Below are positions 53,834-62,725 of a DNA stretch of 64,000 nt, piece after piece. Each line of letters starts with the position of its first letter. Position 1 is the stretch's first letter. A program made the translations under genes and the position numbers. The notes under the pieces are model-generated. The model was not told the origin of the DNA and made no database searches. It saw nothing but the letters and a program-made list of their open reading frames with translations. Source of the stretch: Aliivibrio finisterrensis (GTDB lineage: Bacteria; Pseudomonadota; Gammaproteobacteria; Enterobacterales; Vibrionaceae); assembly GCF_008933155.1 (NCBI RefSeq), contig NZ_WBVP01000005.1, forward strand, positions 62,001 through 126,000, in the 5' to 3' direction.

Positions 53834-54718
53834 TTATCCTTCGTGATAATTTAAGTACTGAACGCATAATTCATAGAATTGCTGAGCTTGTGGTGAGATG
53901 GTTCTGCCTGCTAACTGAAATATTCCAATGTGTCGTTCTAATGGTGGATCAATCAAAGGGATCCAGAGTAAACGGGTTTCATTGGTTGGGAAAGCCAATT
54001 TGGGTAAGGTCGTAATTCCAATACCGAGTTCTAATATTGAAAACAATGAGGTGATATTCTCTACAGAGTAGAGGGCCTGTTGACTGAGTACGTGAGCAGG
54101 AGTGGAATTAAGTAAAGAACAAGTCCCGTTTTTAATAAAAGGGTATGAGAGTAACGCCTGCCATTCTACACCATCGAGGTTATTGGCTATTGGATGATCT
54201 TTTAAGCACACCACCCCAATTGGATCGGCGATAAGCGGAGTAAAGTGAATCGCTTCCTCTTCTAATTGAGAGTAATTCCCTAACGCTAAATCGACCTCGC
54301 CAGATAATAATCTTGCTTCAACGGCGGCAGCATTATCATCAATTAAACTGACTTCCACATTTGGATACTTCTCACTAAATGCTCCCAATACACTCGGGAT
54401 TAATTTTGCAGCAACAGAAGGAACACTTGCGATACGAACTCGTCCTTGCTGGCCTGCCGCATCAGCACGTAAGTCGTTAGTTAGCTGTTCATAAACGCCT
54501 AAGAACTGTTTTATTTTAGGAAAACAGATCTCTCCAAAAGGCGTTAATTTAGATTTATTACCCGCTTCAAATAAAGGTTGCTCTAAAATACGTTCAAGTT
54601 CTTTTATTGAGGTTGATAACGCCGCTTGAGAACGATTTGCACGATTTGATGCAGCGCGAAAGCCTCCTTCTTCTACGACTAAAGTAAAGTGTTTCAATTG
54701 TTGTAGCTTGATACTCAT
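53834..54718 (-). CDS. LysR-family regulator of the ridA-BCCT locus
   Basis: 294 residues: helix-turn-helix at about 4-60 (F-T-L-V-V-E-E-G-G-F-R-A-A-S-N-R-A-N) and an effector-binding domain from about 90. AGGAGGGAGGA, a very strong ribosome site, precedes the ATG. It is divergent from ridA across a 168-base gap with two direct TTATCGAA repeats (54746-54753 and 54779-54786) that could be its sites. By position it is the likely regulator of the six-gene catabolic locus. Confidence 0.85.
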   Translation of the reverse strand: MSIKLQQLKHFTLVVEEGGFRAASNRANRSQAALSTSIKELERILEQPLFEAGNKSKLTPFGEICFPKIKQFLGVYEQLTNDLRADAAGQQGRVRIASVPSVAAKLIPSVLGAFSEKYPNVEVSLIDDNAAAVEARLLSGEVDLALGNYSQLEEEAIHFTPLIADPIGVVCLKDHPIANNLDGVEWQALLSYPFIKNGTCSLLNSTPAHVLSQQALYSVENITSLFSILELGIGITTLPKLAFPTNETRLLWIPLIDPPLERHIGIFQLAGRTISPQAQQFYELCVQYLNYHEG

Positions 54719-54886
54719 TTATCCTCCCTCCTGTCAGCCCTTTATTTATCGAACTCTTACTAAAGTGATTAGTTTTTCTTATCGAATGTAAAAAATTTAC
54801 CGTTAGATTTATCATCTGTCAATGTGCAATATTTAACCATATTGAAACATTGTTATTACATGACGAATGAGAGCGTGAAGACTAAA

Positions 54887-55270
54887 ATGAAAAAGCATTC
54901 AATAAAAACTGACTTATTTGCCTCTAAAGCGCCACTTGAGTGGGCAATTGTAAATAACGGAACTTTATATACCGCTCAGATCCCAATTGACCAATCCGGT
55001 GCGGTTGTTGAAGGCGGCATTGAAGCGCAAGCACACCAAACACTAGACAACTTAGCTCATACCTTAGAGTGTGCTGGTGAGTCTTTAGATTCTGTTTTGC
55101 AGGTATTAATTTATGTGACTGATAGAGAGTATTTAGCCACTGTAAATAAAGTGTACGCAGAGTACTTTAATGCACCTTATCCAAACCGTGCTGCAATGAT
55201 TGTTGCTGGGTTAGCTCGAGAAGAAATGCTCGTTGAATTTGTTGTTTATGCCGCAGTCGGATCAGAATAA
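54887..55270 (+). CDS. RidA-family (YjgF/UK114) protein
   Basis: 127 residues from ATG 54887 (GTGAAG 6 bases upstream); frames starting at 54824 and 54860 are possible but exceed the family's usual 125-130 residues. Conserved RidA features are G-G-I-E-A-Q-A-H-Q-T-L-D-N-L, the V-Y-A-E-Y-F-N-A-P-Y-P-x-R-A segment with the imine-binding Arg, and the terminal V-E-F-V-V-Y-A. Classical RidA hydrolyses reactive enamine/imine intermediates. At the head of a catabolic operon it likely deals with an imine produced in that pathway. Not the housekeeping ridA by context. Confidence 0.86.
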   Translation: MKKHSIKTDLFASKAPLEWAIVNNGTLYTAQIPIDQSGAVVEGGIEAQAHQTLDNLAHTLECAGESLDSVLQVLIYVTDREYLATVNKVYAEYFNAPYPNRAAMIVAGLAREEMLVEFVVYAAVGSE

Positions 55271-55358
55271 GCCCAACGCTTTACCTTATTAAATACTAAA
55301 GCATTCGTTTTTTATTGCTTATTTTTACAAGCAATAATCTTAGAACAAGGAAGATAGC

Positions 55359-56822
55359 ATGACAGTTCAAACACTAAATATTCAAGCAGAGAAATCATTA
55401 TACATTGGCGGCGAATGGCAATCTGGGATCAGTACTATTACTAACATTAACCCATCAGATATTACGCAGGATTTAGGTCATTTCGCTCAAGCAAGTGCAA
55501 GCCAAGTTCAAGATGCAGTTTCAATTGCAAAAAAAGCACAACCACTGTGGGAGAAAACACCACTAGAGCGTAAACAAGCAGTATTACAAGCGATTGGTGA
55601 TGAGTTAATTGCCCGTTGTGATGAATTAGGACGTTTGCTATCAAGTGAAGAAGGCAAACCTTTTATGGAAGGTCGTGGTGAGATTTATCGTGCGGGTCAA
55701 TTCTTTCAATATTTTGCCGCTGAAGTGCTACGTCAAATTGGTGATAGTGCCGATTCTGTAAGACCGGGTGTTTCTGTTGAAGTAACGCGTGAAGCTGTCG
55801 GTGTGATTGCGGTGATTTCGCCTTGGAATTTTCCAACTGCAACTGCAGCTTGGAAGATAGCTCCAGCTCTCGCGTTTGGTAACAGTGTCATTTGGAAGCC
55901 TGCGAATTTAACACCTGCAAGTGCGGTTGCTCTTACTGAAATTATTCACCGACAAGGCTTGCCTGAAGGTACATTTAATTTGGTATTAGGTAATGGCTCT
56001 CAGGTGGGGAATGCGCTTATTAATTCAAAAGAGATCAATGGCGTGAGCTTTACGGGATCGGTTGATACGGGACGTAAAGTAGCAACGGCTACCGCACCAA
56101 ACTTTGTACGTTGCCAGCTAGAAATGGGCAGTAAAAATGCGTTAGTGATTGCTGATGATGCGGATATTCAAACCGCGGTTGAAGCAACCATTGCAGGATC
56201 TTTCTCTGGTGCAGGTCAAAAATGTACAGCGTCATCTCGTTTAGTTGTTATGGATGGTATTCATGATGCGTATGTTGAAGCGCTAATTAAGCGCATGAGT
56301 GAATTAAAAGTAGGTCACGCATTAGAAGATGGCATCTTCATGGGGCCAGTGGTTGACGGTAATCAGTTAGATGCAAACTTTAGCTGGATAGAAAATGCAC
56401 GCCAAAGTGGTGCTGAATTGGCATTTGGTGGTGAGCGTTTAACTCTTGAACATGATGGTTACTATATGTCTCCAACGCTATTTATTAACACGGATAATAA
56501 GTGGGAAGTAAACCAAGAAGAAGTCTTTGCACCAATGGCGAGTGTGATCCGCGTGTCTGATTTAGATGAAGCAATTGCAACGACTAACGCTACTCGTTTT
56601 GGGTTAACGGGTGGCATTATTACTCAAAGTTTACGCACGAGTTCATTGTTTAAACAACAAGCTCAAACGGGCTGTGTAATGGTGAATTTACCTACTGCTG
56701 GTACGGACTATCATGTGCCATTTGGTGGTCGTAAAGAATCAAGTTTTGGCCCTAGAGAACAAGGCCAATACGCAAAAGAGTTTTATACAGTGGTGAAAAC
56801 AGCCTACCAACGTCCTTATTAA
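55359..56822 (+). CDS. NAD(P)-dependent aldehyde dehydrogenase
   Basis: 487 residues, ALDH superfamily. The catalytic cysteine is C289 in G-A-G-Q-K-C-T, the general base E255 in L-E-M-G, oxyanion Asn157 in P-W-N-F-P and cofactor K180. Related to succinate-semialdehyde and gamma-amino-butyraldehyde type dehydrogenases, but no subfamily can be fixed by eye. A 9-bp-stem hairpin (55312-55337) lies in the 88-base gap from ridA. Follows ridA and precedes the M19-like gene, so it probably oxidises an aldehyde derived from the imported substrate. Confidence 0.88.
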   Translation: MTVQTLNIQAEKSLYIGGEWQSGISTITNINPSDITQDLGHFAQASASQVQDAVSIAKKAQPLWEKTPLERKQAVLQAIGDELIARCDELGRLLSSEEGKPFMEGRGEIYRAGQFFQYFAAEVLRQIGDSADSVRPGVSVEVTREAVGVIAVISPWNFPTATAAWKIAPALAFGNSVIWKPANLTPASAVALTEIIHRQGLPEGTFNLVLGNGSQVGNALINSKEINGVSFTGSVDTGRKVATATAPNFVRCQLEMGSKNALVIADDADIQTAVEATIAGSFSGAGQKCTASSRLVVMDGIHDAYVEALIKRMSELKVGHALEDGIFMGPVVDGNQLDANFSWIENARQSGAELAFGGERLTLEHDGYYMSPTLFINTDNKWEVNQEEVFAPMASVIRVSDLDEAIATTNATRFGLTGGIITQSLRTSSLFKQQAQTGCVMVNLPTAGTDYHVPFGGRKESSFGPREQGQYAKEFYTVVKTAYQRPY

Positions 56823-56878
56823 AATGGATGGAAAATCTACTCAACTAGATGAAACCGAAATGAAATAAGGGGTGATTT

Positions 56879-57868
56879 ATGTATCAACAACGGATTGTTA
56901 TCGATGGATTGCAGTATTGCAATTGGGACCGAGAATATTTTCAAACCTTAAAAGCCAGTGGGATTACTGCGGTTCACGTCACTATGGTATATCACGAAAA
57001 TGCACGTGAAACCTTGAGCCGTTTTTCTGAGTGGAATTTACGTTTTGAGCAAAATGCAGAGCTAATCATGCCTGTTTATTCGATGGCTGATATTGAGACT
57101 GCTAAAGCGAAGGGCAAAGTCGGCATTTTCTTTGGCGCACAAAATTGCTCTCCCATTGAAGATGAAATTGGTTTGGTTGAGGTTATGCGTCAGCAAGGGC
57201 TACTGATCATGCAGTTGACCTATAATAACCAAAGTCTACTAGCTACGGGATGTTATGAAAAAAATGACAGTGGTATCACACGTTTTGGTCAACAAGTGAT
57301 CGAAGAGATGAATCGTGTGGGAATGATCGTCGATATGTCTCACAGTGCAGAGCGCTCAACGCTTGAAGCGATTGATTTATCGTCACGTCCTATTTGTATT
57401 AGCCATGCAAATCCTTCTTTTGCTCATGATGCATTACGTAATAAATCGGATGCAGTAATTAAAGCCTTGGCAGGATGTGGTGGCTTACTTGGTTTTAGTT
57501 TATATCCATTTCATCTGCCAAATGGCAGTCAATGTTCATTAAATGACTTTTGCCAAATGATAGCAAAAACGGCCGACATGGTTGGAATTGAACATTTAGG
57601 TATTGGAAGTGATTTGTGCCTAAATCAACCACAAGAAGTGTTGGAGTGGATGCGTAATGGTCGCTGGTCAAAAGCGATGAATTACGGTGAAGGCTCTGCA
57701 AGTAATGCTGGATGGCCAGATGCGCTTCCTTGGTTCTGTGGAAGCGCAGGGATGGAAAATATTTACAATGGATTAATGCGTCACGGATTCAGTGAATCTG
57801 AGGCGGGGAACATACTGGGTGGAAACTGGTTTAACTTTTTACAACAAGGATTAGAGCCTATTTCGTAA
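56879..57868 (+). CDS. M19 (renal dipeptidase) family protein with degenerate metal site
   Basis: 329 residues with the membrane-dipeptidase fold. Retained residues: H155 (V-D-M-S-H-S), H176 (I-S-H-A-N), R187-N188 and D245 (G-I-G-S-D). Missing: the first metal motif His-x-Asp of M19 enzymes is L11-Q-Y13 in the I-D-G segment, and the bridging Glu position near 84-85 is Phe-Phe. The site that normally holds the first zinc should therefore be lost. So it may bind one metal or none, and may catalyse a different hydrolysis. Such M19 relatives occur in betaine-catabolic clusters, which fits the next-door BCCT carrier. Confidence 0.8.
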   Translation: MYQQRIVIDGLQYCNWDREYFQTLKASGITAVHVTMVYHENARETLSRFSEWNLRFEQNAELIMPVYSMADIETAKAKGKVGIFFGAQNCSPIEDEIGLVEVMRQQGLLIMQLTYNNQSLLATGCYEKNDSGITRFGQQVIEEMNRVGMIVDMSHSAERSTLEAIDLSSRPICISHANPSFAHDALRNKSDAVIKALAGCGGLLGFSLYPFHLPNGSQCSLNDFCQMIAKTADMVGIEHLGIGSDLCLNQPQEVLEWMRNGRWSKAMNYGEGSASNAGWPDALPWFCGSAGMENIYNGLMRHGFSESEAGNILGGNWFNFLQQGLEPIS

Positions 57869-57966
57869 AGCATACCCATACATGGAGCAGCCTAGTCAAT
57901 AGAAAGATAACAGGGCGGGTGGTAAATACACCTTTGCAGCTGCAAAGCAACTTCTGGAGTCAGAAT

Positions 57967-59565
57967 ATGTCAGATTTAGCCAATAGCGTGAAAGAGTCAA
58001 ATAAAAACACGATAAAAAAGGAAACTAAAACCTCAACACTACAAAGTAAGGAATCAACATCTGAAAAGTTAGGGCTTGATAACCCTGCTTTATGGTATAG
58101 CGGCGGTTTTATCGCTCTATTTGTTTTACTTGCATTGGTTGATGGAGAGTTTTTATCAACCGTTGTAAATACTGGCTTTTCATTGGCCGTGAAAATATTT
58201 GGTCCTTACTGGCAGTTACTTTTATTACTGACATTTTTAATTGCTCTTGGGCTTGCAGCTGGACGTACCGGGCGAGTTATACTCGGGGGGATCGATAAAC
58301 CTGAAATGGGTGGTTTTCGATGGGTTGCTATTATCTTTTGTACTTTACTTGCTGGTGGTGGGGTATTTTGGGCCGCAGCTGAACCAATAGCACACTTTGT
58401 TAATGCTCCACCATTGTATGGACCTCAAGAGAGTGCTCAGCAAGGTGCTGTAAACGCATTATCACAATCTTTTATGCATTGGGGTTTTTTAGCCTGGGCG
58501 GTAGTTGGAGGGTTAACTTCAATTGTTGTTATGCATCTGCATTATGATAAAGGCTTACCTCTTAAACCGAGAATTCTACTTTACCCTCTTTTTGGTGAAC
58601 GTGTACTCAAAGGGCACACTGGAGCATTAATTGATGCATGTTGTATTGTCGCCGTTGCTGCGGGAACGATAGGTCCAATTGGCTTCTTAGGTTTACAAGT
58701 GAGCTATGCGTTAAACGCGTTGTTTGATATTCCTGATGGATTTAACACACAGCTCATTATCATATTATTTGCGATTGCATTATATACCTTATCAGCATTA
58801 AGTGGTTTGAACCGCGGCATGCAAATGTTAAGTCGATATAACGTTATTTTAGCCGTTTTACTTATGCTTTATATCCTTATTTTTGGTCCAACCAATTTCA
58901 TTGTGAATAGTTATATTCAAAGCGTTGGCAGCATGATTGATAACTTCATACCAATGGCGACATATCGTGGCGATGAAGGATGGTTAAGTTGGTGGACCGT
59001 CTTTTTCTGGGGATGGTTCCTAGGATACGGACCAATGATGGCCATCTTTATTGCGCGTATCTCACGTGGTCGCAGTATTCGTCAGTTAGTATCTATGATC
59101 TGTATTGTTGCACCGTTAGTGACGTGTTTTTGGTTCACTATTGTTGGTGGATCTGGATTGGCGTTTGAAATTGCGAATCCAGGTAGCGTGAGCCTTGCCT
59201 TTGAAGGGTTTAATTTACCGGGGGTTTTACTTGCTGTCACATCTCAACTACCAATGCCAATGCTGATATCTATCTTATTTCTTATCTTAACCACTATCTT
59301 CATTGTGACAACAGGTGACTCAATGACGTACACCATTAGTGTCGTGATCAGTGGTGAGACTGAACCTAATGCCATTATCCGAACTTTTTGGGGGGTGATG
59401 ATGGGGTTAAGCGCAATCATCTTAATCTCCCTTGGGTCTGGTGGTATTTCTGCGTTGCAATCCTTCATTGTTATCACCGCGGTTCCTGTCTCTTTGATTC
59501 TTTTGCCTTCATTGTGGAACGCGCCACAGATAGCAATGAAAATGGCCAAAGAGCAAGGTCTATAA
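57967..59565 (+). CDS. BCCT-family (betaine/carnitine/choline) transporter
   Basis: 532 residues from ATG 57967 with GGAG 7 bases upstream; a GTG at 57919 would add an unconserved 16 residues. A charged cytoplasmic N-tail of about 40 residues precedes 12 membrane helices. The BCCT hallmark G-W-F-L-G-Y-G-P-M-M-A-I-F-I-A-R-I-S-R-G is near 350-370. The Trp box reads W-F-L-G-Y rather than the W-W-I-S-W of BetP, so the aromatic cage is partly changed and a different quaternary-amine substrate is plausible. Fifth gene position counted from the regulator; it defines the substrate uptake of the locus. Confidence 0.9.
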   Translation: MSDLANSVKESNKNTIKKETKTSTLQSKESTSEKLGLDNPALWYSGGFIALFVLLALVDGEFLSTVVNTGFSLAVKIFGPYWQLLLLLTFLIALGLAAGRTGRVILGGIDKPEMGGFRWVAIIFCTLLAGGGVFWAAAEPIAHFVNAPPLYGPQESAQQGAVNALSQSFMHWGFLAWAVVGGLTSIVVMHLHYDKGLPLKPRILLYPLFGERVLKGHTGALIDACCIVAVAAGTIGPIGFLGLQVSYALNALFDIPDGFNTQLIIILFAIALYTLSALSGLNRGMQMLSRYNVILAVLLMLYILIFGPTNFIVNSYIQSVGSMIDNFIPMATYRGDEGWLSWWTVFFWGWFLGYGPMMAIFIARISRGRSIRQLVSMICIVAPLVTCFWFTIVGGSGLAFEIANPGSVSLAFEGFNLPGVLLAVTSQLPMPMLISILFLILTTIFIVTTGDSMTYTISVVISGETEPNAIIRTFWGVMMGLSAIILISLGSGGISALQSFIVITAVPVSLILLPSLWNAPQIAMKMAKEQGL

Positions 59566-59654
59566 ACGACATCAATAACGTGAATAGAGTGATGGAAACA
59601 CCACTCTATCTGGCTCTAATAAAAGAGTACCTATTAGTATAATTCTAACGAGAA

Positions 59655-61355
59655 ATGGTGGTGAGGAACATGGATGCACATCGTTCAACGTACGCTAAAA
59701 CTCATCTGCGTAAACCTGAAATTGTAATGGCACCAGAAAGACTAGGTGCAATGCATCAAAATAGGATCAGTTTTGTTCGTAGCCTAATACGAAAAATGGT
59801 ACAGCAAGACTGGAAAGTGACTAAGCATGAATGGCTGTTATCACCGCAAGGTTTTGGGCATGTTATTTATAAATTAGTGACTCCACATGATGTTTATCAC
59901 TTCGTGGTATTTTGTGATGAAATAGCAGATGAAGAGCGGAATGACCGTGTTATTGCCGAAAAGTGGGATGTTACTTTTGCCTTGGTTCTTGGTGATGTTG
60001 ATGTCGAGTTATTAACTCGACTAAAAGCCAATGTACCGTTGCAAGAAGCAGGAAGAAACCCTAACAATGTATTGGTATTATCAAGAGCGAATAAAAGTGT
60101 TAGAGCCTTTCAACATCTTGTTTCGCATTTATCGAGAGGCGAACAACCTAACCAAAAAGAGTTGCTTGAGGTAGGGTATATTCTACGTACAACAGCTGTT
60201 TATGGTAATGGCAAATTTGGTATTGCGGATTTTAAATTATTAGAGAATAACGCAGATTTTAATCAATCGTTTAGCGCGCAAATGTGTGCAGTTTATCTAT
60301 TACGTCAATTTAGCTTAGATTGGGTTCATTACTTAGCGACAGAAACTGGTGGCGAGAAGGCAATTAGCTTGCATCGTGAATTACAACGTTATCTTGGTGT
60401 TGGTAATGCAACGGGGTTAGGGATGGCACCGTATTTAATTAATCATCCTTGTATTGTTGATCAGTGGATGTTTGCTCGTGAAATGGCTTTGGCTGAGGTT
60501 CTTCATCACAGGGTGTCACTGAATAAGAAATCACCTCTGGATTATTTATTGAAAAAAGCAGTGCTGCACTTAGAGCAGGTTATTACTATTAATGAAGTTC
60601 AAGATAACCTTAATCATATTGCAGTGTCTGAACTAAAAGAGTTAGCGAACAATTTAGATAATGTACTTGCTCTGAGTTCAACTTGGGGGGATGTAGTCAC
60701 TCAAGCGCATAATATGAGCTTAGAAGCACAAGAGATTCTTCTGTCTTGCTTAATGGAAATTCATCCAGAATTAGTCGATAGATTTGAAGAGCAAATGAAC
60801 TGTAGTGAAACGCTTTCTCTACCGAGTGGGAAAAAAGTGCAAAATTTGCAGATAATCATAGAAGGTTGTTATCAATGGGCAATCGGCACTGATTTTACTA
60901 AACCAGAGAATAATTACTGGTTTTGGTATCGTTCACAAGATAAAGAAGAGCCTCGATTAGGGGTTAGAGGAGAAGAAAAAGGAGAAGACAGAGAGTTACC
61001 ATTAGATATCGGTCGTCAAGTGTATTGTCTTTATCATGAACTATTGAAATGTGAAATGAGTATGTCTCTGGCTCAATTTCTAGTAGAACACCCTCAGTAT
61101 CGCGCTATTGTGCGTCGGGTATGGACATTAGGGCATAAGACAATGGGGGATATTCAAATGAATGTACTACATAAGTCGTCTTTACCTATGCATTTATTAC
61201 GCTGTAAATTAGCTGTGTTTGGCGCGACAAAATTTGATCCTCGCTCAGATCGCTGGGTTAGAGTTACGTTTTTTCAAGGAGCGCCACTGCTCGATGAGAT
61301 TAATGATGGTGAATGGCTGTTCCCATTATTGTCAGTCGAAGGAGAAAGCGAATGA
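59655..61355 (+). CDS. Unrecognised 566-residue protein
   Basis: I do not recognise a family. The protein is soluble, without a signal peptide or membrane helix. It is rich in aliphatic helices and has two clear long helical spans (about 225-330 and 330-400). Conserved-looking segments include a W-Y-R-S-Q-D-K-like aromatic patch near 440 and W-V-R-V-T-F-F-Q-G-A-P near 540. The start could be ATG 59655 or ATG 59670; GAGG lies only 3 bases from the latter. It overlaps the DUF3726 gene by 4 bases (ATGA), so the two are translated together. An intra-operon hairpin (ATAGAGTG with CACTCTAT, 59584-59609) lies before it. Confidence 0.75.
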   Translation: MVVRNMDAHRSTYAKTHLRKPEIVMAPERLGAMHQNRISFVRSLIRKMVQQDWKVTKHEWLLSPQGFGHVIYKLVTPHDVYHFVVFCDEIADEERNDRVIAEKWDVTFALVLGDVDVELLTRLKANVPLQEAGRNPNNVLVLSRANKSVRAFQHLVSHLSRGEQPNQKELLEVGYILRTTAVYGNGKFGIADFKLLENNADFNQSFSAQMCAVYLLRQFSLDWVHYLATETGGEKAISLHRELQRYLGVGNATGLGMAPYLINHPCIVDQWMFAREMALAEVLHHRVSLNKKSPLDYLLKKAVLHLEQVITINEVQDNLNHIAVSELKELANNLDNVLALSSTWGDVVTQAHNMSLEAQEILLSCLMEIHPELVDRFEEQMNCSETLSLPSGKKVQNLQIIIEGCYQWAIGTDFTKPENNYWFWYRSQDKEEPRLGVRGEEKGEDRELPLDIGRQVYCLYHELLKCEMSMSLAQFLVEHPQYRAIVRRVWTLGHKTMGDIQMNVLHKSSLPMHLLRCKLAVFGATKFDPRSDRWVRVTFFQGAPLLDEINDGEWLFPLLSVEGESE

Positions 61356-62083
61356 TCGTTTCACATAATGAGTTAGTTGCAGTAACTAATAAGGCATTTA
61401 TGGGGATGAGACGTACCTGTGGAGAGGCTGATATCATTGCGAACATGGTGGCAGACCTGCAAATGGTTGGGCTTAATGGCGTTATGCATTTTAATAATGC
61501 TACCAAGTTTTTAATAGCTGAGGAAGATTGCCCTGTCGATATTACAATGTCCAACTCAGGGAACTTGGTGGTGGACTTACACGGTTGCAGTGTGGCTTGT
61601 CATTTACCTGTAATTGTTGATTATGCGGTTGAAAAAATGGTAGAGAAAAAAAACTTAACGATCACGCTTAAAAAATGCCATAACCGTTGGTTAGCTTACA
61701 GTGAATTAGTAAAGTTGGCAGCGAAAGGTATTGCTTGTAAAGCTCATTGGGAAAACGGTACGAGCCCTAAGCGAACTTTATATGTTTTGAATCGAGGGTG
61801 TGTGGCTCCTGAATTATTCTTATCCGATAAAATAGATCTAAACAGTGGTTATCTTAATGATATGACGATTGAGTTATCAGTAAGAGATTTCGATGTAATG
61901 GCACTGTCTGAAGGATACAGTATCCATATTGATTCTGCGGAATTAAGTTCAACACAAGAGAATGCATGGCGAAATGGCATTGATGTTGACGATGTTGATT
62001 GGGAAAGCTTGAAAAAAACCGCGACCGCTATTTTAGTCGAAAATAGTGAACAATCTCTAAAAGGGGCTGGTGAATCGGTCTAA
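61352..62083 (+). CDS. DUF3726-type protein
   Basis: 243 residues, start at ATG 61352 overlapping the previous stop, with GGAG 7 bases upstream. The N-terminal pattern S-x-N-E-x-x-A-x-x-x-K-A-F-x-G-x-x-x-x-x-G-E-A matches my memory of family DUF3726 (function unknown). No membrane segment. It is the last gene of the locus, before a terminator. Its consistent coupling to the 566-residue protein suggests a two-component complex. Confidence 0.72.
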   Translation: MIVSHNELVAVTNKAFMGMRRTCGEADIIANMVADLQMVGLNGVMHFNNATKFLIAEEDCPVDITMSNSGNLVVDLHGCSVACHLPVIVDYAVEKMVEKKNLTITLKKCHNRWLAYSELVKLAAKGIACKAHWENGTSPKRTLYVLNRGCVAPELFLSDKIDLNSGYLNDMTIELSVRDFDVMALSEGYSIHIDSAELSSTQENAWRNGIDVDDVDWESLKKTATAILVENSEQSLKGAGESV

Positions 62084-62112
62084 GTAGAATAAAAAAGTAA
62101 TGCATACTAATA

Positions 62113-62143
62113 GCGCTCATGGTAAAAAATGAGTGCCTTTTTA
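62113..62143 (+). terminator. Terminator after the DUF3726 gene
   Basis: GCGCTCAT at 62113-62120 pairs with ATGAGTGC at 62129-62136 (one G-U pair), loop GGTAAAAA, then CTTTTT. Confidence 0.8.
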
Positions 62144-62216
62144 CACTTGTCCCAACATTAAGGTTGTTTTTCTGTATATTTATAAGGCAATTTTACATAA
62201 GGTAATTTACACTAAT

Positions 62217-62276
62217 GTAAATAAGTATGTAAATAAGTATGTAAATAAGTATGTAAATAAGTATTTAAGTAAGTAT
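62217..62276 (+). repeat. Tandem 12-bp repeat (four exact copies plus one degenerate)
   Basis: GTAAATAAGTAT is repeated perfectly four times from 62217 to 62264, then once as TTAAGTAAGTAT to 62276. A simple-sequence array of this kind can change length by slippage. It ends 20 bases before the start of a small ORF. Confidence 0.92.
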
Positions 62277-62296
62277 TTATGGAAGGGGTGGTTTAT

Positions 62297-62464
62297 ATGA
62301 ATACGTTAGATACAAGTAACAGTATGGTTTCAGATTTAGAAACGACAAAGAAATTGCCAATTCAACATGAAAAACTAGATTACACTGTAAATACGTGGGA
62401 CCAATTAACTGAAAAACAACAACAAGAAATATTAGCTCATTTGATAGCAATACCTTTTGAGTGA
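62297..62464 (+). CDS. Small protein of 55 residues, function unknown
   Basis: From ATG 62297, preceded by GGAAGGGGTGG; a start at 62279 is in frame but sits on that site. The protein is hydrophilic and helical at the end (W-D-Q-L-T-E-K-Q-Q-Q-E-I-L-A-H-L-I). No motif is known to me. The tandem repeat directly upstream could modulate its promoter or leader. Coding is plausible because of the ribosome site and amphipathic helix, not proven. Confidence 0.45.
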   Translation: MNTLDTSNSMVSDLETTKKLPIQHEKLDYTVNTWDQLTEKQQQEILAHLIAIPFE

Positions 62465-62725
62465 TTTTTTGCGTTAACACATTCTTTATTCCCTTATTCG
62501 GATAGTTTAATCCAATGAGGTTTACTTTGTTGCACTTTTATAATAATGGTATCAAAAAAACGGCCTTTTTCTTCCTTATCCCCTCACTATTCTGCAAACT
62601 GTTAACTCTATTACATTATCAAGCCTTGGCTTTGTAGTTACTTAATCATTGGGCTAAGTTAATAAAACTATTATAGAAATAATAGACAACGGAGTTTATT
62701 GAAGGATATGGAGCAATAATCACGG

